Part shown: piece after piece, positions 9,149-22,129 of the stretch | How the letters are laid out: each line of letters opens with the position of its first letter | Numbering within the stretch: the stretch's first letter is position 1 | Origin: Lepidonotus clava | Lineage: Eukaryota; Annelida; Polychaeta; Phyllodocida; Polynoidae | Reading direction: 5' to 3' | Length of the DNA stretch: 64,000 bases | Assembly: GCA_936440205.1 (NCBI GenBank) | Contig: OW387140.1 | Coordinates: forward strand, 25,293,659 to 25,357,658 | Translations under genes and position numbers: made by a program | The notes under the pieces: generated by a model | Seen by the model: the letters and a program-made list of their open reading frames with translations, nothing else | Databases searched by the model: none | Told to the model about the DNA's origin: nothing

Positions 9149-9953
9149 CCATATTGGTTCTGAGGACAAGGAGTTGAGGCACTGACATCCTAAAAGTGTG
9201 TCAATCTTTCTTGGGTTCGCCTTGAAAGACCAACAACATGACATACTGTGATAAAATTGAAGGCGGTATAGTTTAGAAAACAACCTAATGTATTCATTTG
9301 TCTTATGATATTTTTCCTGTACCATGGCATGTATCCTCTACTAGTAATAGTCTTTCTACAACTCACCACTCTCTATCAGAAGCGTGTGAAGTGATATAGA
9401 TATAACATATTCTATATCGAAATATAACAAGTAGTAATTACCGGCTTAATTCTGCAGTTCTGTTATGAAATGTCTGATTTTCAATCAATGACCAGATGAC
9501 GGGCACTGATATTCAATTATAGCGCCCATAACAAACTGATACTAAGGTTTCCAGCACACTATTTCAGCTCCTAAGCAGTAAGATAAACGATGTAGAGTTG
9601 GAGGCCAAGGCTTCTCTTCGCTCTCCGTTTCCCAGCCTTCAAAGAGGAATGTCGGTCTAGTTATGACAAGGTGTGAAGGTACCAGGCTAAAGAACCTCCC
9701 GGCGCCTTCCTCTTATCTCCCTTACACTAATGACCTCTAAACACCTCTCATCACCGGCTCTCTCCTCACTCACAAAAAGTGAAGTAAAAAGGAAAAACAT
9801 TAGGAGGAATTTGGGGAAGGGGAAGGCGTTAGGGCAGCCACAGGTGATGTTTGAAGGTACGTGAGAGGTTTGGTTTAAGGAGAAAACAGGAGTTTTCCAA
9901 GGCTAAGGAGATTAAATTTATTTTTCAGCGGTACACGCCCTGGCTTGATGTAA
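9149..9953. other. AT-rich flank of the gypsy insertion, no gene seen
   Basis: Ordinary AT-rich DNA. The only ORF is a 69-codon minus-strand frame without recognisable features. No splice-flanked coding stretch and no RNA gene was found by eye. Confidence 0.6.
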
Positions 9954-10732
9954 AAAGTTGTTAAAACAATAGAAATATAGAAATGCGACTAATTGCAACG
10001 GCATAAATAAAACGTGTGGTCAAGGTCGCGGCCGAAACTGCAATATTCAATTACACAATTAACTGCCCGATTAATTTTTACATTCACTTCCTTTATCGTC
10101 AAGTACTTTCCTGTGAACAGAAGTCATGTACTTAAATAAGTGAAATACGAATTTTCAAGATATATGTCATCTTAAAGGAAAAGAACAAGATAATTATGTG
10201 CATTAAATGCACAAACAATTCTGTCGAAATATTGTGAAAACCTTTAAATGATAGGGATGCGGAGTGTTCCTTCAAAGAATTCATGAGATTATAAGTTGTA
10301 AGTTCCTTTTAAACTTTGCATTCCCTACCTTTCAATAAACTTGAAAGTTGTTAAAACAATAGAAATATAGAAATGCGACTAATTGCAACGGCATAAATAA
10401 AACGTGTGGTCAAGGTCGCGGCCGAAACTGCAATATTCAATTACACAATTAACTGCCCGATTAATTTTTACATTCACTTCCTTTATCGTCAAGTACTTTC
10501 CTGTGAACAGAAGTCATGTACTTAAATAAGTGAAATACGAATTTTCAAGATATATGTCATCTTAAAGGAAAAGAACAAGATAATTATGTGCATTAAATGC
10601 ACAAACAATTCTGTCGAAATATTGTGAAAACCTTTAAATGATAGGGATGCGGAGTGTTCCTTCAAAGAATTCATGAGATTATAAGTTGTAAGTTCCTTTT
10701 AAACTTTGCATTCCCTACCTTTCAATAAACTT
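9954..10732 (+). repeat. Perfect head-to-tail duplication, two 389-bp copies
   Basis: Copy 1 spans 9954-10342 and copy 2 spans 10344-10732, separated by one G, a period of 390. Line-by-line comparison shows no difference between them. Each begins AAAGTTGTTAAAAC and ends TTTCAATAAACTT. The unit contains no ORF of note. It carries a GC-rich core (GGTCAAGGTCGCGGCC) in otherwise AT-rich DNA and an AATAAA near its end. Complete identity means a very recent duplication or an assembly artefact such as two unmerged overlapping reads. Confidence 0.95.
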
Positions 10733-10773
10733 TCTCCCTAGCCTCCCCTACGGTTTTCACCATCACTAGACTA

Positions 10774-10794
10774 AAATAATAATAATAATAATAG
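10774..10794 (+). repeat. (AAT)n microsatellite
   Basis: A short run of about seven AAT units between the tandem duplication and the 21-bp minisatellite. Confidence 0.85.
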
Positions 10795-10849
10795 AGGCCG
10801 GCGGCAAAGGCTAATGTAGCCGACAAAACCCGACGGTCAAACGAGCAGG

Positions 10850-11235
10850 TCTGGGAAGCTCATAACCAGCAAGGTCTTAACAGGTCATAACAAGATCTTA
10901 GCGGCTTATAGAAGGGTCACAGCAGCTCATAGTAGGGTCACAGTGGCTCATAGCCGGATCACAGCAGCTCATAGCAGGGTAACAGTGGCTCATAGCAGGG
11001 TCAAAACAGCTCATAATGGAGTCACAGAGGCTCAAGGTGGGGTCACAAAAGCTTATAGTGGAGGTCACAGCAACTCATAACAGGTCACAGCAGCTCATAG
11101 TAGGGTTACAGCAGCTCATACTGGGCCACAACAGCTCATAGCACTGTCAAAGAAACTCATAGAAGGGTCAAAACAGCTCAAAGAGGGGTCACAATAGCTC
11201 ACAGCATGTTGGGAGCAGCTCACAGTGAGACGAGC
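10850..11235 (+). repeat. Degenerate 21-bp minisatellite
   Basis: About 18 imperfect copies of a 21-bp unit with the core GGTCACAGCAGCTCATAG are arranged head to tail. In the middle the spacing is strictly 21 bp (for example the copies starting GGGTCACAG, GGGTCACAG, GGATCACAG, GGGTAACAG from about 10914), with more drift at both ends. Although 21 is a multiple of three, the copies contain TAG and TAA in register, so a coding repeat is unlikely. Confidence 0.9.
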
Positions 11236-12237
11236 AGTCCCCCATGGTCGGGGTCTACATCACTGTCAGTCTACAGGGTGTAACGTGCCCCGTTTATGTC
11301 TTCACTACACAAACATCACGGCTCAGGGGGGCTCGTAAGTGACGGGCACGTTGTGTATTGCCCTGGACTAACCGAGAACTTTCTCAGCTTCCGCTATTAT
11401 CCTGGCTGACATAGTAGAAGGAGGTTGAACGGAAACCTATGTATCATCTGAGAAGACCTTTTTTTTGTCTTACGCAGAAACCTGCATAAACTCACACGGT
11501 TTCGCCGGGAGACAAAACTAAATAGGGAAGGTTCAAGCGAAAATCATGTACAGAAACATGGTAGCTTTTGGGTAACATTGTAAAAATTAACATTATGTCA
11601 CCGAATTCTTAATGATTTTGCATCGGAATTATACAATCCATATTTTATGATTGTATATTGCTGTGCGGTTGTGCCAGTTTGTATAATGCTTGAATCAATT
11701 GTGGGTATGGGTAGATGATTATTGAGAACACGTTTGCTTGAAATATCCCTTGACTCAGAGGACTGAAATATTTACCAAATACAAAGTTTCAATCAAATAA
11801 TCAAATGATCTCAAGAAAATAATGGAAGCATCTGAAGAAAGACACGGCATTCTTGAGCGTATGGGAGTTTTGCTACATTTTTTTCATGTCGGAAAGTGAC
11901 ATAGGCGTCGAAATTCATTCCGTATGATAACAAAATTAGTTTTTGGTTTACCAAAGAGGCGTTCTGACGTTTGGACCATGTATATAGACATTTTTCTGGA
12001 AAGTAAAAAATATTCATAGGCCTACTTCCTTCTGTTATGTGAGAAGGTCAACAATAAAGAAACTGTTTCCGGTACTGGATGTTATAGGCCCTACAGTCAT
12101 TCAAATCAGCTACTTTTCTAACGACAATTGCATGTATATATAGGCCTATATATAATTGCGAAACCAGCTTGAAAACCAAAATACTCAGTTTCACTATTTC
12201 TCCCATTGGTGAATTGAATGTCTTCTCTCGTTAATGT
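11236..12237. other. No gene seen
   Basis: AT-rich DNA with no supported gene. A 68-codon minus frame near 11811-12017 has no family signature. A short TATAGGCCTATATA palindrome-like word lies near 12140. Confidence 0.5.
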
Positions 12238-12480
12238 TATGTATCAATTGTAAATCTCCAGGATGCATGCTGCATAACAGACAAAGAAACCATCAAAACG
12301 ATGCTGCACAATATACGTAATAGAGAGATAAAGTTCTTTACAAACATGGGAGAGCGCCAAGAGATACAAAGGCAAACACTTATGGAGTGCCCGATGGAGT
12401 GATCAGAAGGCTGAAAGGGTACTGGACAGGGACGTTTTACTCCCGTAACATATTCCTCTCCGGGTATTTGACTTCTGCGG
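12238..12480 (+). pseudogene. Possible decayed LINE C-terminal remnant
   Basis: One plus-strand frame reads IRNREIKFFTNMGERQEI and then QRQTLMECPME before a stop. This resembles the tail of many LINE ORFs, where a segment of the form IRxRQLxFxGHxxR is followed by a Gly/Arg-rich GKRxxGRQR part. The similarity is from memory of the family, is weak, and the frame is interrupted by a TGA after CPME. It could be chance. Confidence 0.22.
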
Positions 12481-12772
12481 GTAATTGATGCAATACAGAG
12501 AATTGTATTGGGACAAAGCCCAGAATTCATAGTTATAGGGTCGGTTACCTAGTTAAATTAGGACGAATATGAGGTGTATGTCAGTATACTGAAACTGGCA
12601 AGCGGTAATTTGGGCGTCGAACTTTATAAATTTTCTAACGCTGTGAATAAAATTACAGATAAGTATATGATATCCATTCAAATACAATTTAATTCAATTT
12701 AGCCTTATTGTCGAAATAAAAAGTGGCAATAATCTTGATAGAGCAGCGGCCAAACGGAAAAAAAAGCAGGAC

Positions 12773-12845
12773 TGGAGAACCCGGGTATCGATCCCGGTAC
12801 CTCTCACATGCTAAGCGAGCGCTCTACCACTTGAGCTAGCTCCCC
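12773..12845 (-). tRNA. trnA-AGC: tRNA-Ala (anticodon AGC)
   Basis: The minus strand folds into a complete 73-nt cloverleaf. It has acceptor stem GGGGAGC with its partner and discriminator A, D-arm GCTC/GAGC with the A-box TAGCTCAAGTGGTAGAGCG, and anticodon stem CTCGC/GTGAG enclosing loop TTAGCAT with anticodon AGC. It has a five-base variable loop and T-arm CCGGG/CCCGG with loop ATCGATA. That T-loop variant (A at position 54) is normal for animal tRNA-Ala. The CCA end is not encoded, as expected in eukaryotes, and an eight-T run starts about 7 nt downstream as a pol III terminator. There is no intron. All features of a working gene are present. Confidence 0.95.
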
Positions 12846-15800
12846 GAGTCGTGGTGACATCCGGCCAGTAATGCAATTTCTACCTGTATTTACCTTGCTT
12901 ACTCGGTAGGCCAATGTTTTGATATCATTATGTGGTTTAGAAAACCGTTATACGGCAAATGTGGACGTAACATTGTACAAGACACGTAACAATAACTACA
13001 ACCTTAAATTAGAGGGATGCGTAGAGTAGAGTACATACTCAGAATACAATATTAGTTAAATTGGGGAGGGGTGGGCGGTGCTTATCAAGCAAAACATTCA
13101 GACGAGCCTCGGTATTGATAGATACGGACCATTAGGCCTATAGCAATGATTACTTTCAATTTTTAAAAAGTTAATTTTGGGCGTTCTTGATTCGTCAACG
13201 TCATTATCAAGGAACGATTTTGCACTCGCAATAAAGAAGAGAGGAAAGATTTAAGTGGAGGTTTCAATGGATTGTTCTGTCATAGATTTTCCTCTTCTGA
13301 GGGGAAACCAAAGGAACCAAGGTAAGAAGGCACTCATCAACAGAGCGGTTGGCTCTGGTCAGATAGGTCCAACAGATAACAGAGATAACAGATAACGGGC
13401 GTTCTCGTGGTGTCCCTTTACCAAGCACTGTGCACCACTTGGAATACATGAGTAGTATATTCGAAAAGGCATCTGACGCTGGCGTCGAAACGCCCTTAGT
13501 CAACCACAATACTTATGACGCGCGTATGGGAATTAAGGGACTTGTAGTTGTACACAGCATTCACTTCTCGACCACAACTGAGGCTTTACTTTGAAAGAAA
13601 CACATACTCAATGAAGGATATACGAGCTTATAGAGCAGCTACTACCTCAAACCTCAGCCAACGAGATGTAATTCAATCAGATTGACTCATGTCCGTACTC
13701 CACCAAATATAAGAGGATGGCGTTTTGTGCCCAAGGGGACTTGCAATGATATTACCTTATTAAATAGGATACCGGGCGAAGAATGGATTAAAAGCGACCG
13801 GTGGTGCCTTTGACAGAACGACCTCCCTAATTGAGCATGGCGTTATGACATGGTTTCCTCCCGGGGGGAACAGCTCCCTTATTAAGGCTGTGTAATTCCA
13901 CTCACAAACATTAATTAAAGAGTCTCTTAAACGAGCCCGGCCCATCCCTCATCTCCCATCCAGGCCCCAGGCTGCCTTCAGCCAGTGCTCCCAAAGACTA
14001 CGTGTATATAACACCTGACCCGTGATTAAGTAGGCTGAAAAAAGCCATAGTACACCTACATATATTAGCCTGGACCCTTAGGGTATCTCATGAATATTCA
14101 CAGTAGAGTGTCCTCCTAGATGCTATAGCCTGTGGGTGTGGTGTAGAGGCATTAGGGGAAGGGCCTGTAAGGAGGGGAGTCACAAGAGGGATGGCCCCGT
14201 CTCCAGGCGCCTGTATATGTAATTTAGCGGACCACCTCACTTGGCCCTCTCACGGGCTCTCTCACAGCGCACATAAACACACTAGCAATGAGGCCCTAAA
14301 CAAAAGGCCCTCAACAAGCTAATACGATTCCCCCTCCTCCAGCACCCAATGTACCCCAAGTGGCCAGTCAGAGGCAAACAAGCTGGCCATAAGTCAATGG
14401 GATCTCTACCATCCAATTTGGCATATCACTGTGTGGCTTCCGACAAGCTTCATGTTATGTCGTTTCTTACCCTTGAATAAAACATTTTGCACACTAAAAG
14501 ACTTCACTACTCTGAACACTATAGGGGCATGCTCTATTCGTGGGGGAAACATTGGTTCAGTAGCATTTAGGGATAAGAAAATCCAGTTAGGACTCTGACT
14601 GAACATGTTTTTGAAGAACACGAATGAAAAAGTTCGAAACCCGCATCGGATTCTTCAATTTAATGGATCTAGTTATATAGTATTATTTCTAAAAGTTGAT
14701 CTCTCAGCATAGGTCATCGTGAACGCATCAGAATTTGAAAGTCTGGTACGAGGTGGAACTTAGTTTTATGTCAATTCCCTAATATAAGAAATAGGCAGCG
14801 TCTTCCAACTCACTGCCTCCAGACTCATTGTAATAAGGAGCAGAAGGCCGTAAATAAGACAGCTGCCTTGCCCGCTGAAAACAATGGACTCCTGTTTGCT
14901 TAATTAATGTACCGCAAGAAGTAAATCCGGTGTCATCTGTTGTCTGTGAAACTGTCACTTCCTGGGACATCAGGCACTCAACAAAAGCTCGGATGGGCCA
15001 AAACCAGCGGGACGAGCAATTCAGATGGTACTGGCAGAAACGGTTTCTACAACAAATGAGGTCTTTATCAATATTGTGTCGTGCTGATCACCGTAAAAGA
15101 ACATGGAGAAATTAAATGAGATTCTATAAATGCTCTCATTTCTGCTCTTTTTATTTCTAGTTTTTATCCAAAAATAATTATATTGGCCTGCTTTTTTGGT
15201 TATATGCGCAACCTATCTTCATGATATGCACAGGACCTCGTCTGCATGCTTTCCATTGAAGAACTCTGCTGGTTAATATGAATAATCGCGACAAAACAAC
15301 CTCGTGAACAAGCTCAAGACCAATGGCTCTCCTTCAGAGCTGGGCTCAAGTCAACCCATTATTTACCACTTTCCGCTGTCATGGCAACCCTCGTTGATTC
15401 CATGGACTCAAACTCAGAATCCTATTGAATTGCATGGCTTAGGCTTAAAGAAGTAAACTCCTGAAGCTTACCAACAAAGATGTGATTACCCCATAGCCGC
15501 CCCCTGCAGTGGCCCTCTGTCTAAGTTATAGCCCGAAGGTCCTGAGGTCTTGGTCGGAAATCTCTGCATGTGGTCATTGTATAATCCGTACATTTGTTCT
15601 CCCCACTTGCGTGGTAGAAGGTTATCCGGCCCTATTCAGTGTTAGGGACCTTTTGAATTGTGAATATAGGGCGCTCATTTTTCTTGCAGGGTTGAACGGA
15701 AAACACGACAGAATGGATTTTGTTCCCTACTTCCAATGTAGGTCGCCGGAATCGCGGATATGAATACTGTTGTGTAAACTTGTACCACTGCTTCGAATGA

Positions 15801-18498
15801 TGGTTGCCAGAATAGGAAAATGTAGGATGATATATATGTTTCTGCATATATAGGATTTGATACATATTGAATGATAGCATATTTAGAGAAATCATAAAGC
15901 TTCACTAATTTTAAAAATAATAAAACACCAATCCCCTACAGCCAAGCACAAGTAGCCACCACCCAATCGATTACTCATCGCTATACGCACGCTTTGAGAT
16001 TAATATTCTAAAGAATAGACTGAATGACAAGCTGTCGCAGATGATTTAGCTTTGTTTTACAAATCCATTTCCCCTCTGCACTGGTCAACAGCGCACACCT
16101 GCAGTTTCCATTAGACCATGCAGGTACCAGTTTCCTCTCCTGACTTGCTAACGCATGCGCTGTTGGGCAGTTTGGTTATAGATGACCCTCAACTTCCGGT
16201 TACTGCCTACCAGCAGGTGGTACCTTCAACTCCCCTATGATTCTTCCCGTCAGTTATATATATTTCTCGTTAAGCCGCTGTCCCATTGCTGGAAAACCTA
16301 TTACGGGTTGTTGTAAAATTCATTCGACCACAAGGAGACAAAAATGTAATCCCAAGAATTGCTTTATTAATTCGTTATTAATTTTACTTATTCATATCAT
16401 TCAGATTACCCAACAGACCTGTAGATTCCTCGAGCTCGGTCATACCACCCAGGGCACGATTCTCTTCTTAATGTAAATAGCGGGATTGCTCAAGCAATCT
16501 TAGTTAAATCACATAGATAGACGTTGATGATAATGACTTCTTTTAAGAAAAAAGAATACTTTCTCTTTGTTAAATAAAAAGTGACTATTCGTGTTCCATT
16601 CCCTCTCGAACTTTGGATATAGCCATTTGCCTAGTCCCCTGCCTCAAACCGTACTTGATAAGCATCATAGTACGAAAGAAAAAGCACCTATTTGCTGATT
16701 TACCATCATCGTAGTTCTGATAGGTTACCAACGCAGCTTCTCCAGGTAACGTATGTATAATCCAACGTCCCCATCATATTAATCCATAGGACAGACTAGT
16801 CTTTAAGACGTAATACATCCTCAGTTTGCCTAGCCCCCCTCCCCCCGTACCCCCTAACCTGTAGACGTCCTGACGTGAAGAGGGGGGGAGTGGCCTCGGC
16901 TGATGGATCGGCGGGGGCCACCTTACCAGTCGGTGCACGCCGGGCGGGGCTATATCCGTCTCCCGTATCGGCGACCTGCGCCCAATACAGTCTCATTAAG
17001 GGGCCCTCCTCCGGAGAAAGGGGCTAAAGAAGAAGACGGCCAGCTGGGCGCGGTCTGCTTTCCCATTGCTATATGGTAACGTTGCATTTTTAAAATTGCC
17101 AACCTGCATACAGTTGTGCAACAAAGGATGAAAAACGTGCGGTTTGTATGGGGTAGTTATGTTGTTGTGTTGAGCTGCAGTTCTGTGTATCCGTGAGGAT
17201 GTAGCTGAATACTCACTTTCACCGGTAACAAGAAGATCATAACAAAAATCCACTTAATTTCTTATCTTTGTTATACAGAAGGTAAATATGTATAAGCGAT
17301 CAATATCTTAAAGAGGAACTCTTACCAATATTAATGATTATTGTCCAGAGTTGTTATGAACAGCGAGCTAAGAATTCTTTTACGAGCATTGAATTCTTAA
17401 TTATTGTAATACTGCTTATATGACAATTTGAGGCCTGATGAAATGCAGAATACCAGAGTTTGTAACTTTCTTAACCTGTTGATAGCAATACATCTTTATG
17501 TATATTTATTGAAACGAAAATTGGATACGATAAGATGCATAACGGGATGACAATAGAAATTTGATAACAATCTTTCGGCTCTGATATAAGGGGGTGGGTG
17601 ATCAGCGATTATATTGGTGTTATGTATCCTACTTCTCTGAGTATCTAATGTAGATCATAGAAGTGTTTCAAAAGAAGTGTGATTCTGTATGAGCGTGCGC
17701 CATTGTCATAGTGTATATAAAAACCATAGACTGATGTCCAAGGTATAATACATTTCAAAAACCGCATCAAATGATCGGCAGGGCAAGGTAGAGTATGGAG
17801 AATAGGGCAGGGTAGGGCAGGGCACAGTAAATAAACAACCATTCAATTTATTGCAATATGGAAAAGAATCATGCCCCAAACCATTCCATGTATGTACCTA
17901 CTTATGTACCTACTTGGACCCAGATTTTTGTATTTCTATAGGTATTAGATCCCATATTGCTCCTCTCCACAAAGGGAATGTCTGAAGGTCTCAGCTCCAG
18001 GAATCTTCAGTTTAAAGATAATTTTCTTGTCTCTTTGAGTTCGAACATTTATAGGAGTTTCAATATACATCAGACTCTTGCTGAGCTTAAATATGAGTTG
18101 CAATAGTATGAGCTCACCTCTTTTGCATATTTTTTACATTCCACATGAATAGCATCGTGTGCTGATATCAACTGTATTGCAGATACAAACGTCTGCAGAG
18201 AGCTTGATTCTGTATATCTTGCAAATCGACATTTAATTCCTCAGTACTGCATCCTGAAAGGAAGTTACAGTTTTCAACATGCAGAAGGTCACTTTGCTTA
18301 CAAAATTGAAGCCTTACATTTCGTGTTAAATACTTCTGTAGGTATACAGGGCAGTTTAAAGCATTTCTGGGTGAGAGTTTTCCGCATTTCATGCATATGT
18401 TTTTCAAAACATAAGGTGATAACTATTTAGAATTATGCTTCACTTTGGCTTTAACTATATCTTAGATAAGGTTGAGAAAAGTGCAGGTCATTAGTATA
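12846..18498. other. Long AT-rich interval, no gene supported
   Basis: No splice-flanked coding stretch or RNA gene could be supported. A GC-rich patch lies at about 16810-17060. It contains a weak 49-bp minus-strand exon-like block with AG before it and GTAAGG after it, too short to call. A few GGGCAGGGTA-type short repeats lie at 17780-17825. The region 13590-14420 is less AT-rich and contains many homeodomain-like TAAT words, so it might hold enhancers, but this was not tested. Confidence 0.45.
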
Positions 18499-19142
18499 GT
18501 CCAGGAGCCAAATCCTGAAATCAGTCAAAATAAGGATTTACCCTCCGCGTTGAGCCCCCTGGATTTTCTTGATTTTTTTCATCTTATAGCATCCTAGGGA
18601 CCATGAATCAAGACGGTTCAAAAGAATTTAGGTATGCGAACACTGTGTAATTATGCAATTTGTGCTTAATTAGCAAAAATTGAAAAACGCGTTATTTCTA
18701 AATTTCCCAGGAACTATGTAAGATATAATAACATGCCATATGTCATCTGAAAGGTAATTTTTTTCCTGATTTTTTGGTATATTATTTGTTATTGTCATTA
18801 ATCATGGCAATGAGTAATTGAAGAAAAACTGTTATTTCAGTAATAATCATTAGAACTTAAGAATTCATTATCAAACTTTGGAGTTGATAAACCAACTGCT
18901 AGGTATACTTAAAGGGGATCTTTAGACAGTTTTTAAAGAAGGTTGCATCTGATTTCATTGGAAATGTAAGGTAGAAATAATTTTTTGCTGATTAAATTCT
19001 AACCGACTACAGGCTCATTTTGCACTCATATTTCAAAAGGAGAGATGATATCATGAAAATAACACAATATTATCCTAAAGGGATGGGGGAATGATAATCA
19101 CTGTCTCCCTAAGCTGGTATTTCAGTGCTTGCTGAGCCATTT
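18499..19142 (+). repeat. Left terminal inverted repeat of the 3.6-kb element
   Basis: It pairs with 21498-22129. It begins GTCCAGGAGCCAAATC and ends near GCTGAGCCATTT. Small indels near the outer end account for the length difference between arms. Confidence 0.85.
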
Positions 19143-21497
19143 GGGCACATGTATATAATATGGTAGCTGTTTGGAGAACATTTTGGATCACAGTGAAAGA
19201 TGTATCACAATAAAACTATGGTTTGAGCAAGATTTCTTTCCTCAGCAAAATACCATGATAATGTTTCAGTCTGATTACAAACCATCTTATTAGGGCCCTT
19301 GCATTAAGTAAATATGCATCAAGGGGGGGGGGGGGAGATATGAAATCTTGAAAATGTGTGTACTTTCTAGTACAAAGCCAATGCATATTTTTGACCAAAG
19401 TGGGGTGGGGATCTGAGGTTTTTGAAAATGTGTGTACTTATCAAATGGAATGCCCCTTATAGTTCCCTCTACTTCTTGTTTACATAAAGAAAAGAATAGC
19501 TCATAGCAGACTCACCCATTACCCAATACCAATCCAATTTTCTGAGGGTATACATGGGGAACCTCTATGTATTTACTTTAAAGAAGAGATGAATCCCAAA
19601 AAGGATGTTGTCATATATCAAGGGTTCTGAATTTAGAAAAGAGTCCTTGTATCAATTTGCCAACTGCAAAAAGACCAAGCTTGCTATTTCTTAAACTTGT
19701 AAACTTGATAGATGTGCTACCTCTGTCAAACTGTTGGTTTTAACAAATTACTAGATTGCACTCTAGGATTCTAGACCCATGTGCTTATGTAAATGAGTAA
19801 CTTGGCTTGACCATACACAAAACGGATATCTTATATTTTATTCTATATATGAGTTACTGGTATTAGTAATTTGATATCAAATCATGATCATAGTCACAGT
19901 TTATTTCCTCAAACTTCAGAGTCAAACTTCCAATCCTCCCAAATTACCAATACAAGTTATGACCAGCCTTTGGTCATGCTTCACTCAGATTCATCCTATC
20001 AACTACTAAGATACTGCCATATATCCAATTTTATCAGGAAGTATACCAGAGGGACTGAGACCTCTGCATGTGTATATATCATTGGCAAGACCTCAAATAA
20101 ATATCAAAACCTGAAACAATACAGAAGTACCTGATATATCTTTCTGTTTCAAAATTACAAACTTTTGGTATAGCCATTACTGGTTTCCCAATACTATCTA
20201 GTAGCATTACCACATTGAGCAGAATGTGCACAGCACCCTTGCTGTGGGGCCATCATAACCAGGGCAGTATGGTATTAAGAGAATGTAAAAGAACAACCAA
20301 TTGCTGTGATTCTGGTTGTAACCTCAAACTTGTTGTTCCTCCAACATCAGAAACAACATTATTCCCTTATCAAAATATAACTGACCATTTTCATTCCTAA
20401 ACTACTGTGAACAAGGATCCAATTTCCACAACCTACAGCAAGAGACAGCTTATAGGTTAGGTGCTAAGGGAAAGGTCAATATGGTAAATACTCAGAGACC
20501 CAAAGCTAAGGGAGTCATTATTCAAATATATAGATAATGTCTATGATAAGTTCTTATAATACAACACTGAATATTTAGTCCATAATACAACAGGGTATAA
20601 AGCTAACTGAGCAATGAACCCGTACAGCCTGGAACTGTGAACCATCAAGTAGTAGGGAAAAGATAACAAAGTTTAATTTGGTAAATTGTTTGTAGGATGT
20701 TAACAAAAGTACAGCAGGTGGTCAGCAATCCCACAGTTTACAGCACACTATATATATAGGCCTGCAGTGATTGTACCATGGGAGGCTGCATGCATGCATG
20801 TCTTTATCCCCTAGTTCAGGTCATTCAGGGGAAAGGCTAGACCTCTCCACCACTGATAAGCTTCTGAAGATCCACTACCTTCATTTTACTGCTGTAAGGC
20901 AACATTGTCTAAACAGTGAACTTTATCATTTCTTACAAGCTGCAGTGATGAACCCCGAGCTCCTTTTGGAATTATGTGATAAAATTGAATAATAAGACAG
21001 TTATAAGTATCTAAATTTTAAGCCTGCTCCACCCTCTGAGGGATCCTTTATTAGGTTGTAAGCACAGGGTCTTACCAATGAATTAACTCACAGAACAAGG
21101 AGATAAGAACCCTAGCCTGCCATCTTTATCATTCCTATGTCTCTCCAGGCCTTATCTTTTGCCAGGGTTGAGATAAACATTAGACATTTGGACCAGCAAT
21201 GGGGGGATTTAAAAGAGTATTACAGCCTAGAACTCTCACTCTCCCTATAGGAACTTGGTTTTAAAGATGAGTGGGTACAGGGGTATGTAAATAGACGTTT
21301 GCTGCATATTGTTATGTCAATGTGTGAATCTTTGGCAATATAAGGAGCCATCCACACCCTTTTGAGTTAATAAATAAATGACTATACTAGTTTGATCAGG
21401 CAACAAATTTAAAGATGAGCTTGTCTGCAAATTACATGGACACATATTTCTAGCTAATGTATACTTATTTTACAGCTCCAGTGTATAAAATGGACTA
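19143..21497. other. Interior of the 3.6-kb element, no supported gene
   Basis: AT-rich. It contains a G-run with short flanks near 19325 and ORFs of at most 87 codons. One plus-strand frame at 20771-20992 encodes 73 residues ending QAAVMNPELLLELCDKIE, which looks protein-like in composition but has no recognised family and could be chance. Confidence 0.5.
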
Positions 21498-22129
21498 AAT
21501 GGCTCAGACAGCACTGAAATACCAGCTTAGGGAGACAGTGATTATCATTTTCCCATCTCTTTAGGATATATTGTGCTATTTTCATGATATCATCTCTCCA
21601 TTTGAAATATGAGTGCAAAATGAGCCCGTAGTCGGTTAGAATTTAATCAGCAAAAAATGATTTCTACCTTACATTTCCAATGAAATCAGATGCAACCTTC
21701 TTTAAAAACTGCCTAAAGATCCTCTTTAAGTATACCTAGCAGTTGGTTTATCAACTCCAAAGTTTAATCTTGAGTTCTTAAGTTCTAATGATTATGACTG
21801 AAACAACAGTTTTTCCTTAATTACTCATTGCCATGATTAATGACAATAACAAATAATATGCCAAAAAATCAGGAAAAAAATTACCTTTCAGATGACATAT
21901 AGCATGTTATTATATCTTACATAGTTCCTAGGAAAGTTAGAAATAACGCGTTTTTCAATTTTTGCTAATTAAGCACAAATCGCGTAATTACACAGTGTTC
22001 GCATACCTAAATTCTTTGGAACCGTCTTGATTCATGGTCCCTAGGATGCTATAAGATGAAAAAAATCAAGAAAATCCAGGGGGCTCACCGCGGAGGGTAG
22101 ATCAGGATTTTCAGATTTGGCTCCCGGAC
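21498..22129 (-). repeat. Right terminal inverted repeat of the 3.6-kb element
   Basis: Reverse-complement partner of 18499-19142. Its outer end reads GGCTCCCGGAC followed by TA. Confidence 0.85.

Larger units (their letters stand above)
18499..22129. mobile_element. 3.6-kb DNA element with about 640-bp terminal inverted repeats
   Basis: The sequence from 18499 inward is repeated in reverse complement ending at 22129, giving arms of about 644 and 632 bp that by eye differ at roughly one base in ten. Ends are GTCC...GGAC, directly flanked on both sides by TA, which would fit a TA target duplication as in Tc1/mariner-type elements. The 2.35-kb centre has no ORF longer than about 90 codons and no recognisable transposase, so the copy looks non-autonomous. 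Both arms contain the word GCTTAATTAGCAAAAATTG. Alternatives are a foldback element or a host inverted duplication. The arm divergence suggests a moderately old insertion. Confidence 0.75.

Noticed and set aside
10850-11235. CRISPR-like array
   Set aside because: The repeats are directly adjacent and degenerate with no unique spacers, and the DNA is eukaryotic. It is a minisatellite.
16850-17000. 49-bp minus-strand mini-exon with GCGCAG before it and GTAAGG after it
   Set aside because: Too short, without a recognisable peptide or neighbouring exon; a GC-rich patch gives such pairs easily.
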